A stretch of 64,000 nt of DNA from Candidatus Saccharimonadota bacterium (GTDB taxonomy: Bacteria > Patescibacteriota > Saccharimonadia > Saccharimonadales > Saccharimonadaceae), in NCBI GenBank assembly GCA_017432305.1, contig JAFRJK010000006.1, positions 1-64,000 of the forward strand. The letters run 5' to 3'. Each line of letters begins with the position of its first letter. Positions within the stretch are counted from its first letter, which is position 1. Shown here in pieces: positions 7,265-14,859 of the stretch. A program made the position numbers and the translations under genes. A model generated the notes under the pieces. That model searched no databases and was not told the DNA's origin. It worked only from the letters and a program-made list of their open reading frames with translations.

Positions 7265-7624
7265 GTGAAACAGTACGAACTTACTGTTATGTTTCATCCT
7301 GATTTGGAGATGAACTTAACACCTGCTCTTGATAAAGTTGCTAAAATCCTTAGTGACGTCAAGGGTAAAATCGTCAAAGACACGAACGAGGGTAAAAAAC
7401 GCCTCGCTTATCCGATTTCGGGTAACGAATACGCTGTTTATTACTACTACGAAGTCGAGCTTCCAGCGGACGCTCCAAAGAAAATTTCGCAGTCTTTGAA
7501 TATCACCGATGAGGTAATTCGCTATCTTATCGTCGCTACTGATCCTCGCAAGGCTAAATATGAAGCCGCTAAAAAAGCTGAGGAAAAAGAAGCTGATGCT
7601 GAAGAAAAAAGCGAAGAAGAATAA
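7265..7624 (+). CDS. rpsF: 30S ribosomal protein S6
   Basis: A 119-residue protein of the small-subunit platform, where it pairs with S18. The ferredoxin-like fold can be followed: KQYELTVMFHPDL as the first strand, KRLAYPISGNEYAVYYYYEVEL as the central hairpin and YLIVATDPRK as the final strand. A glutamate/lysine-rich tail (from about residue 100) follows, as in many S6 proteins. The GTG at 7265 is chosen because AAAGGAG lies 5 nt upstream and homology begins there; the longer frame would add unlike residues. First gene of rpsF-ssb-rpsR-efp-tlyA, an order with rpsF, ssb and rpsR together as in most bacteria. Confidence 0.95.
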   Translation: MKQYELTVMFHPDLEMNLTPALDKVAKILSDVKGKIVKDTNEGKKRLAYPISGNEYAVYYYYEVELPADAPKKISQSLNITDEVIRYLIVATDPRKAKYEAAKKAEEKEADAEEKSEEE

Positions 7625-7652
7625 TTAGAAATTTAAAAAAAAGGAGTTATTT

Positions 7653-8105
7653 ATGGCGCGGGGTTTTAGTAAAGCAATCATTATTGGTAATATCACACGC
7701 GATCCTGAGATGCGAGCAATCACATCTGGCGCACAAGTTTGTTCTTTTAGTGTTGCGGTTAACCGTAATTATAAGGGCCAAGATGGTTCCGATAAAGAAC
7801 AAGTATCTTTCATCAACTGTACCGCTTGGGGAAAAGCTGCTGAAATCATCTGCCAATACGCACATCGTGGTTCTGGCATTATGGTTTGTGGCCGTCTTGA
7901 GCAACGTTCATTTGAAGGCAAAGATGGCGTAAAACGTTCGTCGACCGAAATCGTCGTTGAAGACTTTAACTTTATCGGCGGTCGTGGCGAAGCTGGTGAT
8001 GGCGGAAGCGATTCTGTTAAAGCTAGCGACGACGGAGCTTCTGAAGAAGTTGTTCCTGACGACATTCCAGAAGAACCAATTGACTTAAGTGATGTTCCAT
8101 TCTAA
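7653..8105 (+). CDS. ssb: Single-stranded DNA-binding protein
   Basis: A 150-residue SSB. The OB-fold occupies residues 1-110, with the conserved opening ([13 protein letters not shown]), the strand [11 protein letters not shown] and [13 protein letters not shown] disordered Gly/Asp/Glu linker and the acidic tip DLSDVPF follow; this is the usual docking tail for repair and replication partners. It coats single-stranded DNA as a tetramer. The ATG at 7653 has AAGGAG upstream. It lies between rpsF and rpsR, the classic position for this gene. Confidence 0.97.
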   Translation: MARGFSKAIIIGNITRDPEMRAITSGAQVCSFSVAVNRNYKGQDGSDKEQVSFINCTAWGKAAEIICQYAHRGSGIMVCGRLEQRSFEGKDGVKRSSTEIVVEDFNFIGGRGEAGDGGSDSVKASDDGASEEVVPDDIPEEPIDLSDVPF

Positions 8106-8122
8106 TAAGAATAAGGAGAAAA

Positions 8123-8317
8123 ATGAGAAGGATTAAAAACGATCCAAATCTTTACTTCGATTATCGTGATGTAAAGACTTTGCAACGTTATATTGATGTT
8201 TATGGTCGCATTGAACCGATGTCTAAAACCGGTCTCTCTGCGAAACAACAACGCCAACTCGCAGTCGCTATTAAGCGTGCTCGCCACTTGGCACTCTTAC
8301 CATTTGTATCAGAATAA
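8123..8317 (+). CDS. rpsR: 30S ribosomal protein S18
   Basis: A 64-residue protein of the ribosomal platform, partner of S6. Conserved features are [21 protein letters not shown] and the basic helix [17 protein letters not shown], which binds 16S rRNA, followed by HLALLPF. The short N-terminus lacks the cysteine/zinc-type extension seen in some S18 paralogs. AAGGAG precedes the ATG. Confidence 0.95.
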   Translation: MRRIKNDPNLYFDYRDVKTLQRYIDVYGRIEPMSKTGLSAKQQRQLAVAIKRARHLALLPFVSE

Positions 8318-8334
8318 TTAAAGAAAGGGGATAA

Positions 8335-8895
8335 ATGTACGGACCAACAGATTTAAAAAAGAATGTGCTGATCACACTTGACGGGCAACCGTACAAGGTG
8401 GTTGAATATTCCCAAAAAGTGATGGGACGTGGTGGTTCAATCGTGAACGTTAAGGTTAAAAACCTCATTACCGGTGCGCTTCTCCCTAAGACCTTTAAGG
8501 GACAAGAAAAAATCGAACCGGCAGAAGTCACGAACAAGCATGTTCAATATCTCTATAAAGACGATGAAAAGTTCTATTTCATGGATCCGGAATCGTTCGA
8601 ACAATACGAACTAGCTAGCGACATGGTTGGCGACATGAAAGATTTCATGAAAGATGGCGATGAGATGGATATCCAATTCTATAACGGGACTGCGATTAAC
8701 CTCGTTCTCCCAAAGAATCTTTGGCTAAAAGTTACTTATACTGAGACTGCAGTTAAAGGCGACACCTCGACTTCCGTCATGAAAGACGCAACGCTCGAGA
8801 CTGGAGTTGTTATTAAAGTTCCAGCTTTTATCAAAGAAGGCGACATCGTCTCTGTTGATACAGATACCTACGCTTATCGCGAGAGGAGAAAATAG
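8335..8895 (+). CDS. efp: Elongation factor P
   Basis: A 186-residue, three-domain translation factor that relieves ribosome stalling at polyproline. Domain I is a KOW-type barrel (1-65), followed by two OB-folds (about 66-128 and 129-186). The family signature near the C-terminus (GVVIKVPAFIKEGD...) is present. The loop tip that reaches the P-site is GRGGS with Arg32, rather than the lysine of most EF-P proteins. Arg32 is the position rhamnosylated by EarP in Pseudomonas and Neisseria. No earP-like gene is seen in this window. AAAGGGG precedes the ATG. It is in an operon with rpsR and tlyA. Confidence 0.95.
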   Translation: MYGPTDLKKNVLITLDGQPYKVVEYSQKVMGRGGSIVNVKVKNLITGALLPKTFKGQEKIEPAEVTNKHVQYLYKDDEKFYFMDPESFEQYELASDMVGDMKDFMKDGDEMDIQFYNGTAINLVLPKNLWLKVTYTETAVKGDTSTSVMKDATLETGVVIKVPAFIKEGDIVSVDTDTYAYRERRK

Positions 8896-9477
8896 TTGCC
8901 CGTCTCAAGGGCATATGAAAAAGTAGCCGGTTTCGTTCGTGAAATCGGCTACGATTTTCGTGGGAAGGTTGTGCTCGATATTGGTTCCTCGACCGGTGGT
9001 TTCTCTGAATTTGCTCTAAAATCCGGAGCCGAAAAAGTCGTCGCGGTTGAAAAGGGAACAAACCAAATGAAAGAGCCACTTCGCTTCGATTCAAGAATCG
9101 AATTGCACGAAAAAACTGACATTTTTGATTGTACCCGCGAGAGTTTGGATGCGGATTTTAAAGTTATTCTCGCGGATGTTTCGTTTGTCTCTTTGAAAAA
9201 AGTCTTGCTCCACGCAAGGTTTAATCTTGCTTCGCCTGATACTGATTTTCTCGTAATGCTAAAGCCACAATTCGAAGCAAAATCTTTCGAGCTAAAAAAC
9301 GGCATAGTAAAGAACGAAAAAATTCGCCGTGATATTATTAAAGAATTCGAAAAATGGCTGAAAAAATACGGCTTCATTATCGTAAAAAAGCGTGATAATG
9401 ATCTTTTTGGAAAAAATGGGAATCTAGAGCGTTTCTATCTGTTAAAACTCGCAAAAAAAAGTATTAAAATTTACTAA
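8896..9477 (+). CDS. TlyA-family rRNA 2'-O-methyltransferase, lacking the S4 domain
   Basis: A 193-residue FtsJ/TlyA-type methyltransferase. It begins PVSRAYEK, where family members have VSRAG(Y/F)KL. SAM motif I is DIGSSTGGFSEF (about residues 28-39), followed by VVAVEKGTNQ, ADVSFVSLKKVL and the motif LKPQFEAKSFELKNGIVK. TlyA proteins methylate ribose in 16S/23S rRNA and normally carry an N-terminal S4 RNA-binding domain of about 60 residues, which is absent here. The start is TTG at 8896, immediately after the efp stop, with GGAG seven bases before it. No other good start is seen upstream. Confidence 0.85.
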   Translation: MPVSRAYEKVAGFVREIGYDFRGKVVLDIGSSTGGFSEFALKSGAEKVVAVEKGTNQMKEPLRFDSRIELHEKTDIFDCTRESLDADFKVILADVSFVSLKKVLLHARFNLASPDTDFLVMLKPQFEAKSFELKNGIVKNEKIRRDIIKEFEKWLKKYGFIIVKKRDNDLFGKNGNLERFYLLKLAKKSIKIY

Positions 9478-9514
9478 GAAATCGCGAGCTATTGCTTTTT
9501 TATTCCGTTTATGC

Positions 9515-9520
9515 TATAAT
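9515..9520 (+). promoter_or_regulatory. -10 box (TATGCTATAAT) of small membrane-protein gene
   Basis: An extended -10 of the type repeated throughout the window, 29 bp before the ATG at 9550. Confidence 0.6.
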
Positions 9521-9549
9521 AGAAGTATAAGCTAATAAACATAAAAATT

Positions 9550-9729
9550 ATGAATAGCACGAACAAAACAACTAACGAGACTCAAGCAGTGCCAGAGGTG
9601 CCAATCACAGGCTCCACTCCGCTTGATTACGTTGGAAAAGATGTTATTATTATGTTCGCCATCTTCGTAATTTGCGCCCTCTCGGTGATAATGCTCGCCT
9701 TAAAGGGCGTCTCTAAAGACGAAGCTTAA
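9550..9729 (+). CDS. Small single-pass membrane protein
   Basis: A 59-residue open frame starting MNSTNKTTNETQAV and ending GVSKDEA. It has a polar, threonine-rich N-terminal half and one clear hydrophobic helix (about residues 33-51, rich in Ile, Met and Leu), then a short charged tail. It has its own extended -10 promoter at 9515 and is followed by another at 9779, so it is an independent transcription unit. No ribosome site stands out (AAAAATT precedes the ATG). The family is unknown. The predicted layout is a short outside segment and a tiny cytoplasmic tail, or the reverse. Confidence 0.6.
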   Translation: MNSTNKTTNETQAVPEVPITGSTPLDYVGKDVIIMFAIFVICALSVIMLALKGVSKDEA

Positions 9730-9778
9730 GCGGACGATTTCTTTTATCTAGACTCTTGAAAAAGCGTCCAGAGTTTGC

Positions 9779-9784
9779 TATAAT
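9779..9784 (+). promoter_or_regulatory. -10 box of RNase J gene
   Basis: TTGCTATAAT about 90 bp before the ATG. The leader is AT-rich with AAAGGA before the start. Confidence 0.6.
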
Positions 9785-9873
9785 AAAAGTAGCAATAATT
9801 ACTTGTTATAGACACGGAAAAACTTACTGTTTTTGTGCCTTTCATATAGCACTATTAAATTAAAGGAAAATAA

Positions 9874-12060
9874 ATGAACCAAAAAGAACAAGAGCGTCGT
9901 GCGCGTTTGATGAAGATGCAGGCAGAGCGTCTTCCTGAGATAAAACGACGTTTTGAAGAGAATAAAAAACGCGCCAATGTAAAACCTGAAGAACCGACCA
10001 TAACTGGCGAAGCGGTAATTTTTGAGGAAGTCCAAAAACGAAATTTTAATTCGAACTTTAAACCGGGCGGGAAAGATGCCCATCTTCTAAAGAAATCGGC
10101 GAAAAAATCTACTGCGAAAAAAGCCACGAAAAAAGCTTCAGCAAAATCTGAAAAAACCGAAAAAGCACAAGCTCGAAAAGTCGATCTTTCTGTCTCGACA
10201 AAAAAAGGTGACATGGTCCATCACCAACGCATGCTTTCCCAAGACGTTAACGCTCAAGCTACTCAACATATTATTGGCGTCCCAGTTAATAAATCTCGCT
10301 ATAACGGTTATAATGGCGCTCAGGTCACGAACGGCCAATTAAAACAAGCTCGTACCGATAATGATTCTGTCCTAATTATTCCAATTGGTGGTACTGGCGA
10401 ATTTGGTATCGGTAAAAATATGACCGTGATTCAATATAAAAATGAAGCTATCGTGATCGACATGGGTGTTTTGTTCGCTGGTGACGACTATCCTGGCGTA
10501 AATTACATGGTTCCAGATATCAAATATCTCGAAGATAATATGGATAAAATTAAGGCGATTTGTTTCACTCACGCTCATCTTGACCACATCGGTGCTTGTC
10601 GTCATATTTTGCCGAAATTCCCGACAACTACTCCGATTTATGGCTCCGATTTCACGATTGGTATGATTAAAAAACAAATGTCCGAACTCGATGAAGTTCC
10701 GGATATGAATTACATCACTGTCGATCCATTCAAACACGAAAAAATTGCAGTCTCCGAACATTTAAGTGTTGAATTTATTCACACTCTCCACTCAATCCCT
10801 GGAAATAATGCTCTTGTAATTCGCACTCCGAACGGCGTAATTTATGTTTCCGGTGACTGGAGAATTGAGCAAAACCCACTATACCAACAAACTGATTTCG
10901 AACGTATTGATGAAATTGTGAAGAAAGAGGGAATCACTTTAATGCTTAACGAATCAACCAATATCGATTCGCCAGGCCATCACCCACATTCCGAATATGA
11001 TGTTGGTGATAACCTCGGTAAAGTGATGGATCACTACGCAAACGGTCGTATTATCGTTTCCTGTTTCTCGTCCCAGATTTCTCGTATTGGTATGATTATG
11101 GAAGAAGCAGCAAAACGTGGCCGTAAAGTCGCATTCGCTGGTTTCTCAATGATTAATAACGTCGAAGTCGCGCTTAGAACTCGTGTTGTGAAAGCTCCGA
11201 AAGACACAATTGTGAAGATGGAAGATATTATTAAACTTCCGGACGATAAAGTGACGATTATTTGTACTGGTTCGCAAGGTGAGCTTAACGCGGTCTTAAA
11301 TCGCATGGTAACTGGCGCGCATAAATATATTAAAATTAAATCGACTGATACAATTGTCTTCTCCTCGAACCCAATTCCTGGAAATGAACCACACGTCGTT
11401 AATACGGTTGACGGTCTTCTCCGCGAGGGCGCTCAAGTCATCCAAAACGGAAAAACTCATCTTTCTAACATTGGCCCACTCCACCTTTCTGGGCACGCCT
11501 ACTACGAAGACCACGTTGAATTTGTCACCCGTCTAAATCCGAAAAACTACATGCCTTATCATGGTGAATTCTATATGATGCAACACAACGCTGAGATGGC
11601 CGAAAACGTGATTGGCATCCCGAAAGAAAATATCATCATCTCTGACGATGGCGATATCGTCGAATTAACAAAAGATCAAAAAATTAAGAAAACTGGTCGC
11701 GTTCATGTCGGGAATAAACTTTATGACGATGCTGACATGCCGGTCCATGAAGCTGTCGTAAAAGACCGTATCCATATCTCGCGTGAAGGGATTTTTGTAA
11801 TCGTCTTAACACTTTCGAAAAAATCTGGACGCCTCATTAAAACTCCGGACATTGTCTCGCGTGCTTTCATTTATCTTGATAACTCGGAGGAACTAATCGG
11901 AAAAATCCGTCATTATCTCCGTGTTAAAACCGACCGCTCCGTCTCGACCGATCCTGAATTAAAAGTTCTAAAAGACGAAATAAAAGAGGACGTAACTCGC
12001 ATCCTCTTCGACGCCACCGGCCACACTCCGATTGTCATCCCAGTAATAAACAAAGTCTAA
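9874..12060 (+). CDS. rnj: Ribonuclease J with long basic N-terminal extension
   Basis: A 728-residue metallo-beta-lactamase/beta-CASP nuclease that matures and degrades RNA by endonuclease and 5'-3' exonuclease action. The zinc motif HAHLDH lies at residues 233-238. Further metal ligands (HTLHSIPGN..., SGDW) and the beta-CASP domain (FSSQISRIG, CTGSQGE) follow, then the C-terminal domain. Residues 1-165 are an extension very rich in Lys, Arg and Ala, predicted disordered, which B. subtilis RNase J lacks; it may bind RNA or ribosomes. The start at 9874 has AAAGGAA upstream. Confidence 0.93.
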   Translation: MNQKEQERRARLMKMQAERLPEIKRRFEENKKRANVKPEEPTITGEAVIFEEVQKRNFNSNFKPGGKDAHLLKKSAKKSTAKKATKKASAKSEKTEKAQARKVDLSVSTKKGDMVHHQRMLSQDVNAQATQHIIGVPVNKSRYNGYNGAQVTNGQLKQARTDNDSVLIIPIGGTGEFGIGKNMTVIQYKNEAIVIDMGVLFAGDDYPGVNYMVPDIKYLEDNMDKIKAICFTHAHLDHIGACRHILPKFPTTTPIYGSDFTIGMIKKQMSELDEVPDMNYITVDPFKHEKIAVSEHLSVEFIHTLHSIPGNNALVIRTPNGVIYVSGDWRIEQNPLYQQTDFERIDEIVKKEGITLMLNESTNIDSPGHHPHSEYDVGDNLGKVMDHYANGRIIVSCFSSQISRIGMIMEEAAKRGRKVAFAGFSMINNVEVALRTRVVKAPKDTIVKMEDIIKLPDDKVTIICTGSQGELNAVLNRMVTGAHKYIKIKSTDTIVFSSNPIPGNEPHVVNTVDGLLREGAQVIQNGKTHLSNIGPLHLSGHAYYEDHVEFVTRLNPKNYMPYHGEFYMMQHNAEMAENVIGIPKENIIISDDGDIVELTKDQKIKKTGRVHVGNKLYDDADMPVHEAVVKDRIHISREGIFVIVLTLSKKSGRLIKTPDIVSRAFIYLDNSEELIGKIRHYLRVKTDRSVSTDPELKVLKDEIKEDVTRILFDATGHTPIVIPVINKV

Positions 12061-12518
12061 TCTTCGAGCCAGCTTTCTGGGACACTTATTTCGATAATCT
12101 CTAACTTTTTGCCGAGATTTTCGCGGATAGCTTCAACAATCCTCGGTTTTTCTCCAAGTACCGTGAGCAAAAAAACTTTTTTTACACTCTTTGCAATTTC
12201 TAAAAAGCGATCGTAATCTATATTAAAGCTTTTTGACGATGAAAGAAAAATCACATAATCAGCCTCGTGAGAAAAATGTCTTACTATCGTAAAAGTAACA
12301 TCTAAATCTGGGCGATTCGGCTCGACAATTCTATACTTTTTCTCATCTTCAACATCAATCTTAACTAGCGATAAAATGTCTGCACTTTTTAAATCTACAA
12401 TATCGGTATATTCCATTCCCACAAAAACAATTTTTGCACCTTCTGGAGCATCTCTAAGTCTCGATGCAATATAGTTTAAATCTGTTTGGATTGAACAGCC
12501 TAAAATTTCTGTGAACAT
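12057..12518 (-). CDS. Hypothetical protein
   Basis: A 153-residue soluble protein of unknown family. Alternating strands and helices are suggested by segments such as KIVFVGMEYTDIV, YVIFLSSSKSF and KKVFLLTVLG, giving an alpha/beta, possibly Rossmann-like, impression. No catalytic motif or membrane segment is seen. It converges with the RNase J gene and overlaps its stop by 4 nt. It reads from its own divergent promoter region near 12520-12540. It is probably a real gene, given the full-length frame and the tight fit between neighbours. Confidence 0.65.
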   Translation of the reverse strand: MFTEILGCSIQTDLNYIASRLRDAPEGAKIVFVGMEYTDIVDLKSADILSLVKIDVEDEKKYRIVEPNRPDLDVTFTIVRHFSHEADYVIFLSSSKSFNIDYDRFLEIAKSVKKVFLLTVLGEKPRIVEAIRENLGKKLEIIEISVPESWLED

Positions 12519-12594
12519 AGTAAAGCTATTTTATCATATTGACGCCAATATATATACATATGTATAATTAAATTATAATAAAAGAGGAGAAGAA

Positions 12595-12783
12595 ATGAGT
12601 AAAAAAATGATCGGCGGAATTTGTGCAATTATCGCAATATTAGCTGGTGGGTCCATGGTTATTATTGGTACTCTTACAGGCTCTTGGGAAAATCTTTGGT
12701 TAATTCCATTTTGTGGTGGTATCTTAATTGCAGCTTTTTCGATTATCGCTGGGATTGCTAACGAAAAAAACGGTAAGAAATAG
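12595..12783 (+). CDS. Small membrane protein with two helices
   Basis: A 62-residue protein, almost entirely hydrophobic. Helix one spans about residues 5-26 (IIGGICAIIAILAGG type) and helix two about 33-55, with a short lysine tail (NEKNGKK). AGAGGAG stands just before the ATG and TATAAT about 30 bp upstream. It is followed after 6 nt by the DUF4428-like gene, so the two are probably coexpressed. Function unknown. Confidence 0.65.
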   Translation: MSKKMIGGICAIIAILAGGSMVIIGTLTGSWENLWLIPFCGGILIAAFSIIAGIANEKNGKK

Positions 12784-12789
12784 AGTTTT

Positions 12790-13410
12790 ATGGGGATTTT
12801 TGGTAATCTTTTTTCAAAGCAAGCTTGCGAGATTTGCAAAAAAGAAGTTGGCGCACTTTCTCGCACAAAATTGAAAGATAAAACTTACATTTGTAACGAT
12901 TGTAGAAAAAACACGAGCATTCTTTTTGAACCACATCTTAATGATTTAGAAGAGACGAAAAAACATTTAGCACACATGGAAGAAATGGACCAACTTTATA
13001 AAGAGAAGGTCGAGCCATTAAGTGATAAAGAAATAGATTTTTGTGGGCATCACGGCTCATATAAAATTGGCTTTGTCGATTCTATTAAAATGTTCTTTAT
13101 TATTACTCCACAGACTAAGAAAAAGAACAAAAAAGAGCTATTTGCTTACGATGAAATCGAAAGTTTTGGCCCGTATGAAAATCTAAATGATGGAAGTCAC
13201 GAAGGTCAAAAAAGAATTGAGGAATGTGGCGTGGCGATTAAAATGCGCGCATATAGAATGCCGATAAAAATCCCAATCGCAAAAAATGTCGACACTCCGC
13301 TTGGGGGCGAACGTATTCTCGAACATCTTAACGCTGCTACCGGAGGAAAACATAGTTCGATGATTGGAGCTGCTGGGGCAGTTGCTTCTACAATTTTAAA
13401 TAATATCTAA
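12790..13410 (+). CDS. DUF4428-like zinc-ribbon protein
   Basis: A 206-residue protein. The N-terminus carries a four-cysteine ribbon (CEIC at about 13-16, CNDC at about 35-38, with the typical LSRTKLKDKTYIC between), resembling the DUF4428 domain found in Firmicutes. A charged coiled segment follows (EETKKHLAHMEEMDQLY), then a domain of unknown fold that in related proteins resembles a PH-like sheet (ELFAYDEIESFGPYENL). The C-terminus is a glycine/alanine tail. It belongs with the preceding small membrane gene. The biochemical role is unknown. Confidence 0.7.
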   Translation: MGIFGNLFSKQACEICKKEVGALSRTKLKDKTYICNDCRKNTSILFEPHLNDLEETKKHLAHMEEMDQLYKEKVEPLSDKEIDFCGHHGSYKIGFVDSIKMFFIITPQTKKKNKKELFAYDEIESFGPYENLNDGSHEGQKRIEECGVAIKMRAYRMPIKIPIAKNVDTPLGGERILEHLNAATGGKHSSMIGAAGAVASTILNNI

Positions 13411-13414
13411 TTCG

Positions 13415-13500
13415 TGGTGCCCGGAACAGGACTTGAACCTGCACATCTAAAAGACACTAGCACCTGAAGCTAGCGCGTCTGCCAATTCCGCCATCCGGGC
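13415..13500 (-). tRNA. tRNA-Leu (anticodon CAG), CCA encoded
   Basis: On the minus strand GCCCGGA/TCCGGGC form the acceptor arm. There is a long class II variable arm, anticodon loop TTCAGGT and T-loop TTCAAGT. The 5' end is at 13500, the discriminator is at 13418 and CCA is at 13417-13415. It is transcribed away from pgi from a divergent promoter. Confidence 0.95.
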
Positions 13501-13534
13501 TTCTTCTATCTTATAAGTATATCATAACTTATGC

Positions 13535-13540
13535 TATAAT
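13535..13540 (+). promoter_or_regulatory. -10 box (TATGCTATAAT) of pgi
   Basis: An extended -10 box 26 bp before the ATG; AGTGAGG lies between as ribosome site. Confidence 0.65.
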
Positions 13541-13565
13541 AGAGAAAGATAGAAGTGAGGTAAAA

Positions 13566-14834
13566 ATGATAGATTTAAAATTCCACTGCGATATTGACGC
13601 GTCTGCACTCGCTGTCGAAACCAGTGCGGCAAAAAACTTATTAGAAGAAATAAAAGCCGATAAAATGGCAGATTGGCTAACTCTCCCGGATAATTTTGAT
13701 GAAAGTGAGTTAGACCACATTAAAAAAGCCGCTGAGAAAATTAAAGAAAATAGCGACTTCCTCGTTTGTATTGGTGTCGGCGGCTCTTATCTTGGCCATA
13801 AAGCAATCATTGATGCTTTAAGTTCGAGAATTAAATCTAATACAAAAATTCTCTACGCTGGAAATTCTGCTTCCACTATCTCACTCCAAGCTGTACTCGA
13901 TGAAATCGGCGATAAAGATTTCTCGATTAATGTTATTTCTAAATCTGGCACGACGACCGAGCCGGCAATCGCTTTTCGTATTTTTAAGGAAAAACTTTTC
14001 GAAAAATATGGTGAAAATGAGGCCTTTTCTCGCATCTATGCAACAACCGATGGTGAAGTTGGTGCGCTCCACGACGAAGCACTTTATAATCACTATGAAC
14101 GTTTTGTAATCCCAAATGGAATTGGTGGACGTTATTCGGTTCTTACCGCTGTTGGACTTCTCCCGCTTGCAGTTGCTGGAGTCGATATCGACGAGCTTCT
14201 TGCTGGCGCAAGAGAAGAAGCCGTTTCAGGCGTTTTCGATGAAATCTTTAAATATGCTGCATCTCGTCATATTCTTCGTTCAAGAAATTATGACGTTGAA
14301 GTCCTCGCCTCGTTCGAGCCTTGTCTTGAATCACTCGGAAAATGGTGGCAACAACTTTTCGGCGAATCGGAAGGGAAAGAAAACAAGGGGATTTTCCCAG
14401 CTATTGCAACCTACACAACCGATCTACATTCTCTCGGTCAATACATGCAACAAGGTCGTCCAAATATTCTTGAAACAGTTCTTTCTTTCCGCGAAAATCC
14501 AATGCCGAAATTTACAAATCGCGTCGAGCCAGATATTAAAATCCCGAAAATGCCGGACAATGTTGATGGACTTGGTTATCTTGAAGGAAAAGAATTAGGC
14601 TTCGTAAATGAAAAGGCAAAAGAAGCAACTATCACTGCTCACGCTAAACATATTCCAGTTTTCGAGCTTGAGCTCCAAGATTTATCTGAAAAAAGTCTCG
14701 GGAATTTAATCTATTTCTTCGAGCTTGCTTGTGCAATTTCCGCAAAATTTGAGCAAGTAAATCCTTTCGACCAGCCAGGCGTTGAGGCTTATAAAAACGA
14801 GATGTTCCGTCTTCTTGGAAAACCTGAAAACTAG
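13566..14834 (+). CDS. pgi: Glucose-6-phosphate isomerase
   Basis: A 422-residue cytosolic enzyme interconverting glucose-6-phosphate and fructose-6-phosphate. Two SIS-type sugar-isomerase domains are visible. Landmarks are CIGVGGSYLGHKA, the phosphate-binding VISKSGTTTEPA, GGRYSVLTAVGLLP, the signature QQLFGESEGK and the C-terminal NPFDQPGVEAYK with its catalytic lysine. It is shorter than E. coli Pgi (549) and close to the compact Bacillus type. It is followed 25 bp later by gpmI with its own promoter, so two glycolysis genes stand together. Confidence 0.96.
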   Translation: MIDLKFHCDIDASALAVETSAAKNLLEEIKADKMADWLTLPDNFDESELDHIKKAAEKIKENSDFLVCIGVGGSYLGHKAIIDALSSRIKSNTKILYAGNSASTISLQAVLDEIGDKDFSINVISKSGTTTEPAIAFRIFKEKLFEKYGENEAFSRIYATTDGEVGALHDEALYNHYERFVIPNGIGGRYSVLTAVGLLPLAVAGVDIDELLAGAREEAVSGVFDEIFKYAASRHILRSRNYDVEVLASFEPCLESLGKWWQQLFGESEGKENKGIFPAIATYTTDLHSLGQYMQQGRPNILETVLSFRENPMPKFTNRVEPDIKIPKMPDNVDGLGYLEGKELGFVNEKAKEATITAHAKHIPVFELELQDLSEKSLGNLIYFFELACAISAKFEQVNPFDQPGVEAYKNEMFRLLGKPEN

Positions 14835-14846
14835 ATTCAAATGTGA

Positions 14847-14852
14847 TAAAAT
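14847..14852 (+). promoter_or_regulatory. -10 box of leaderless gpmI mRNA
   Basis: TGATAAAAT ends at 14852 and the ATG follows after seven bases, too close for a ribosome site on the transcript. Confidence 0.6.
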
Positions 14853-14859
14853 AGAATAA

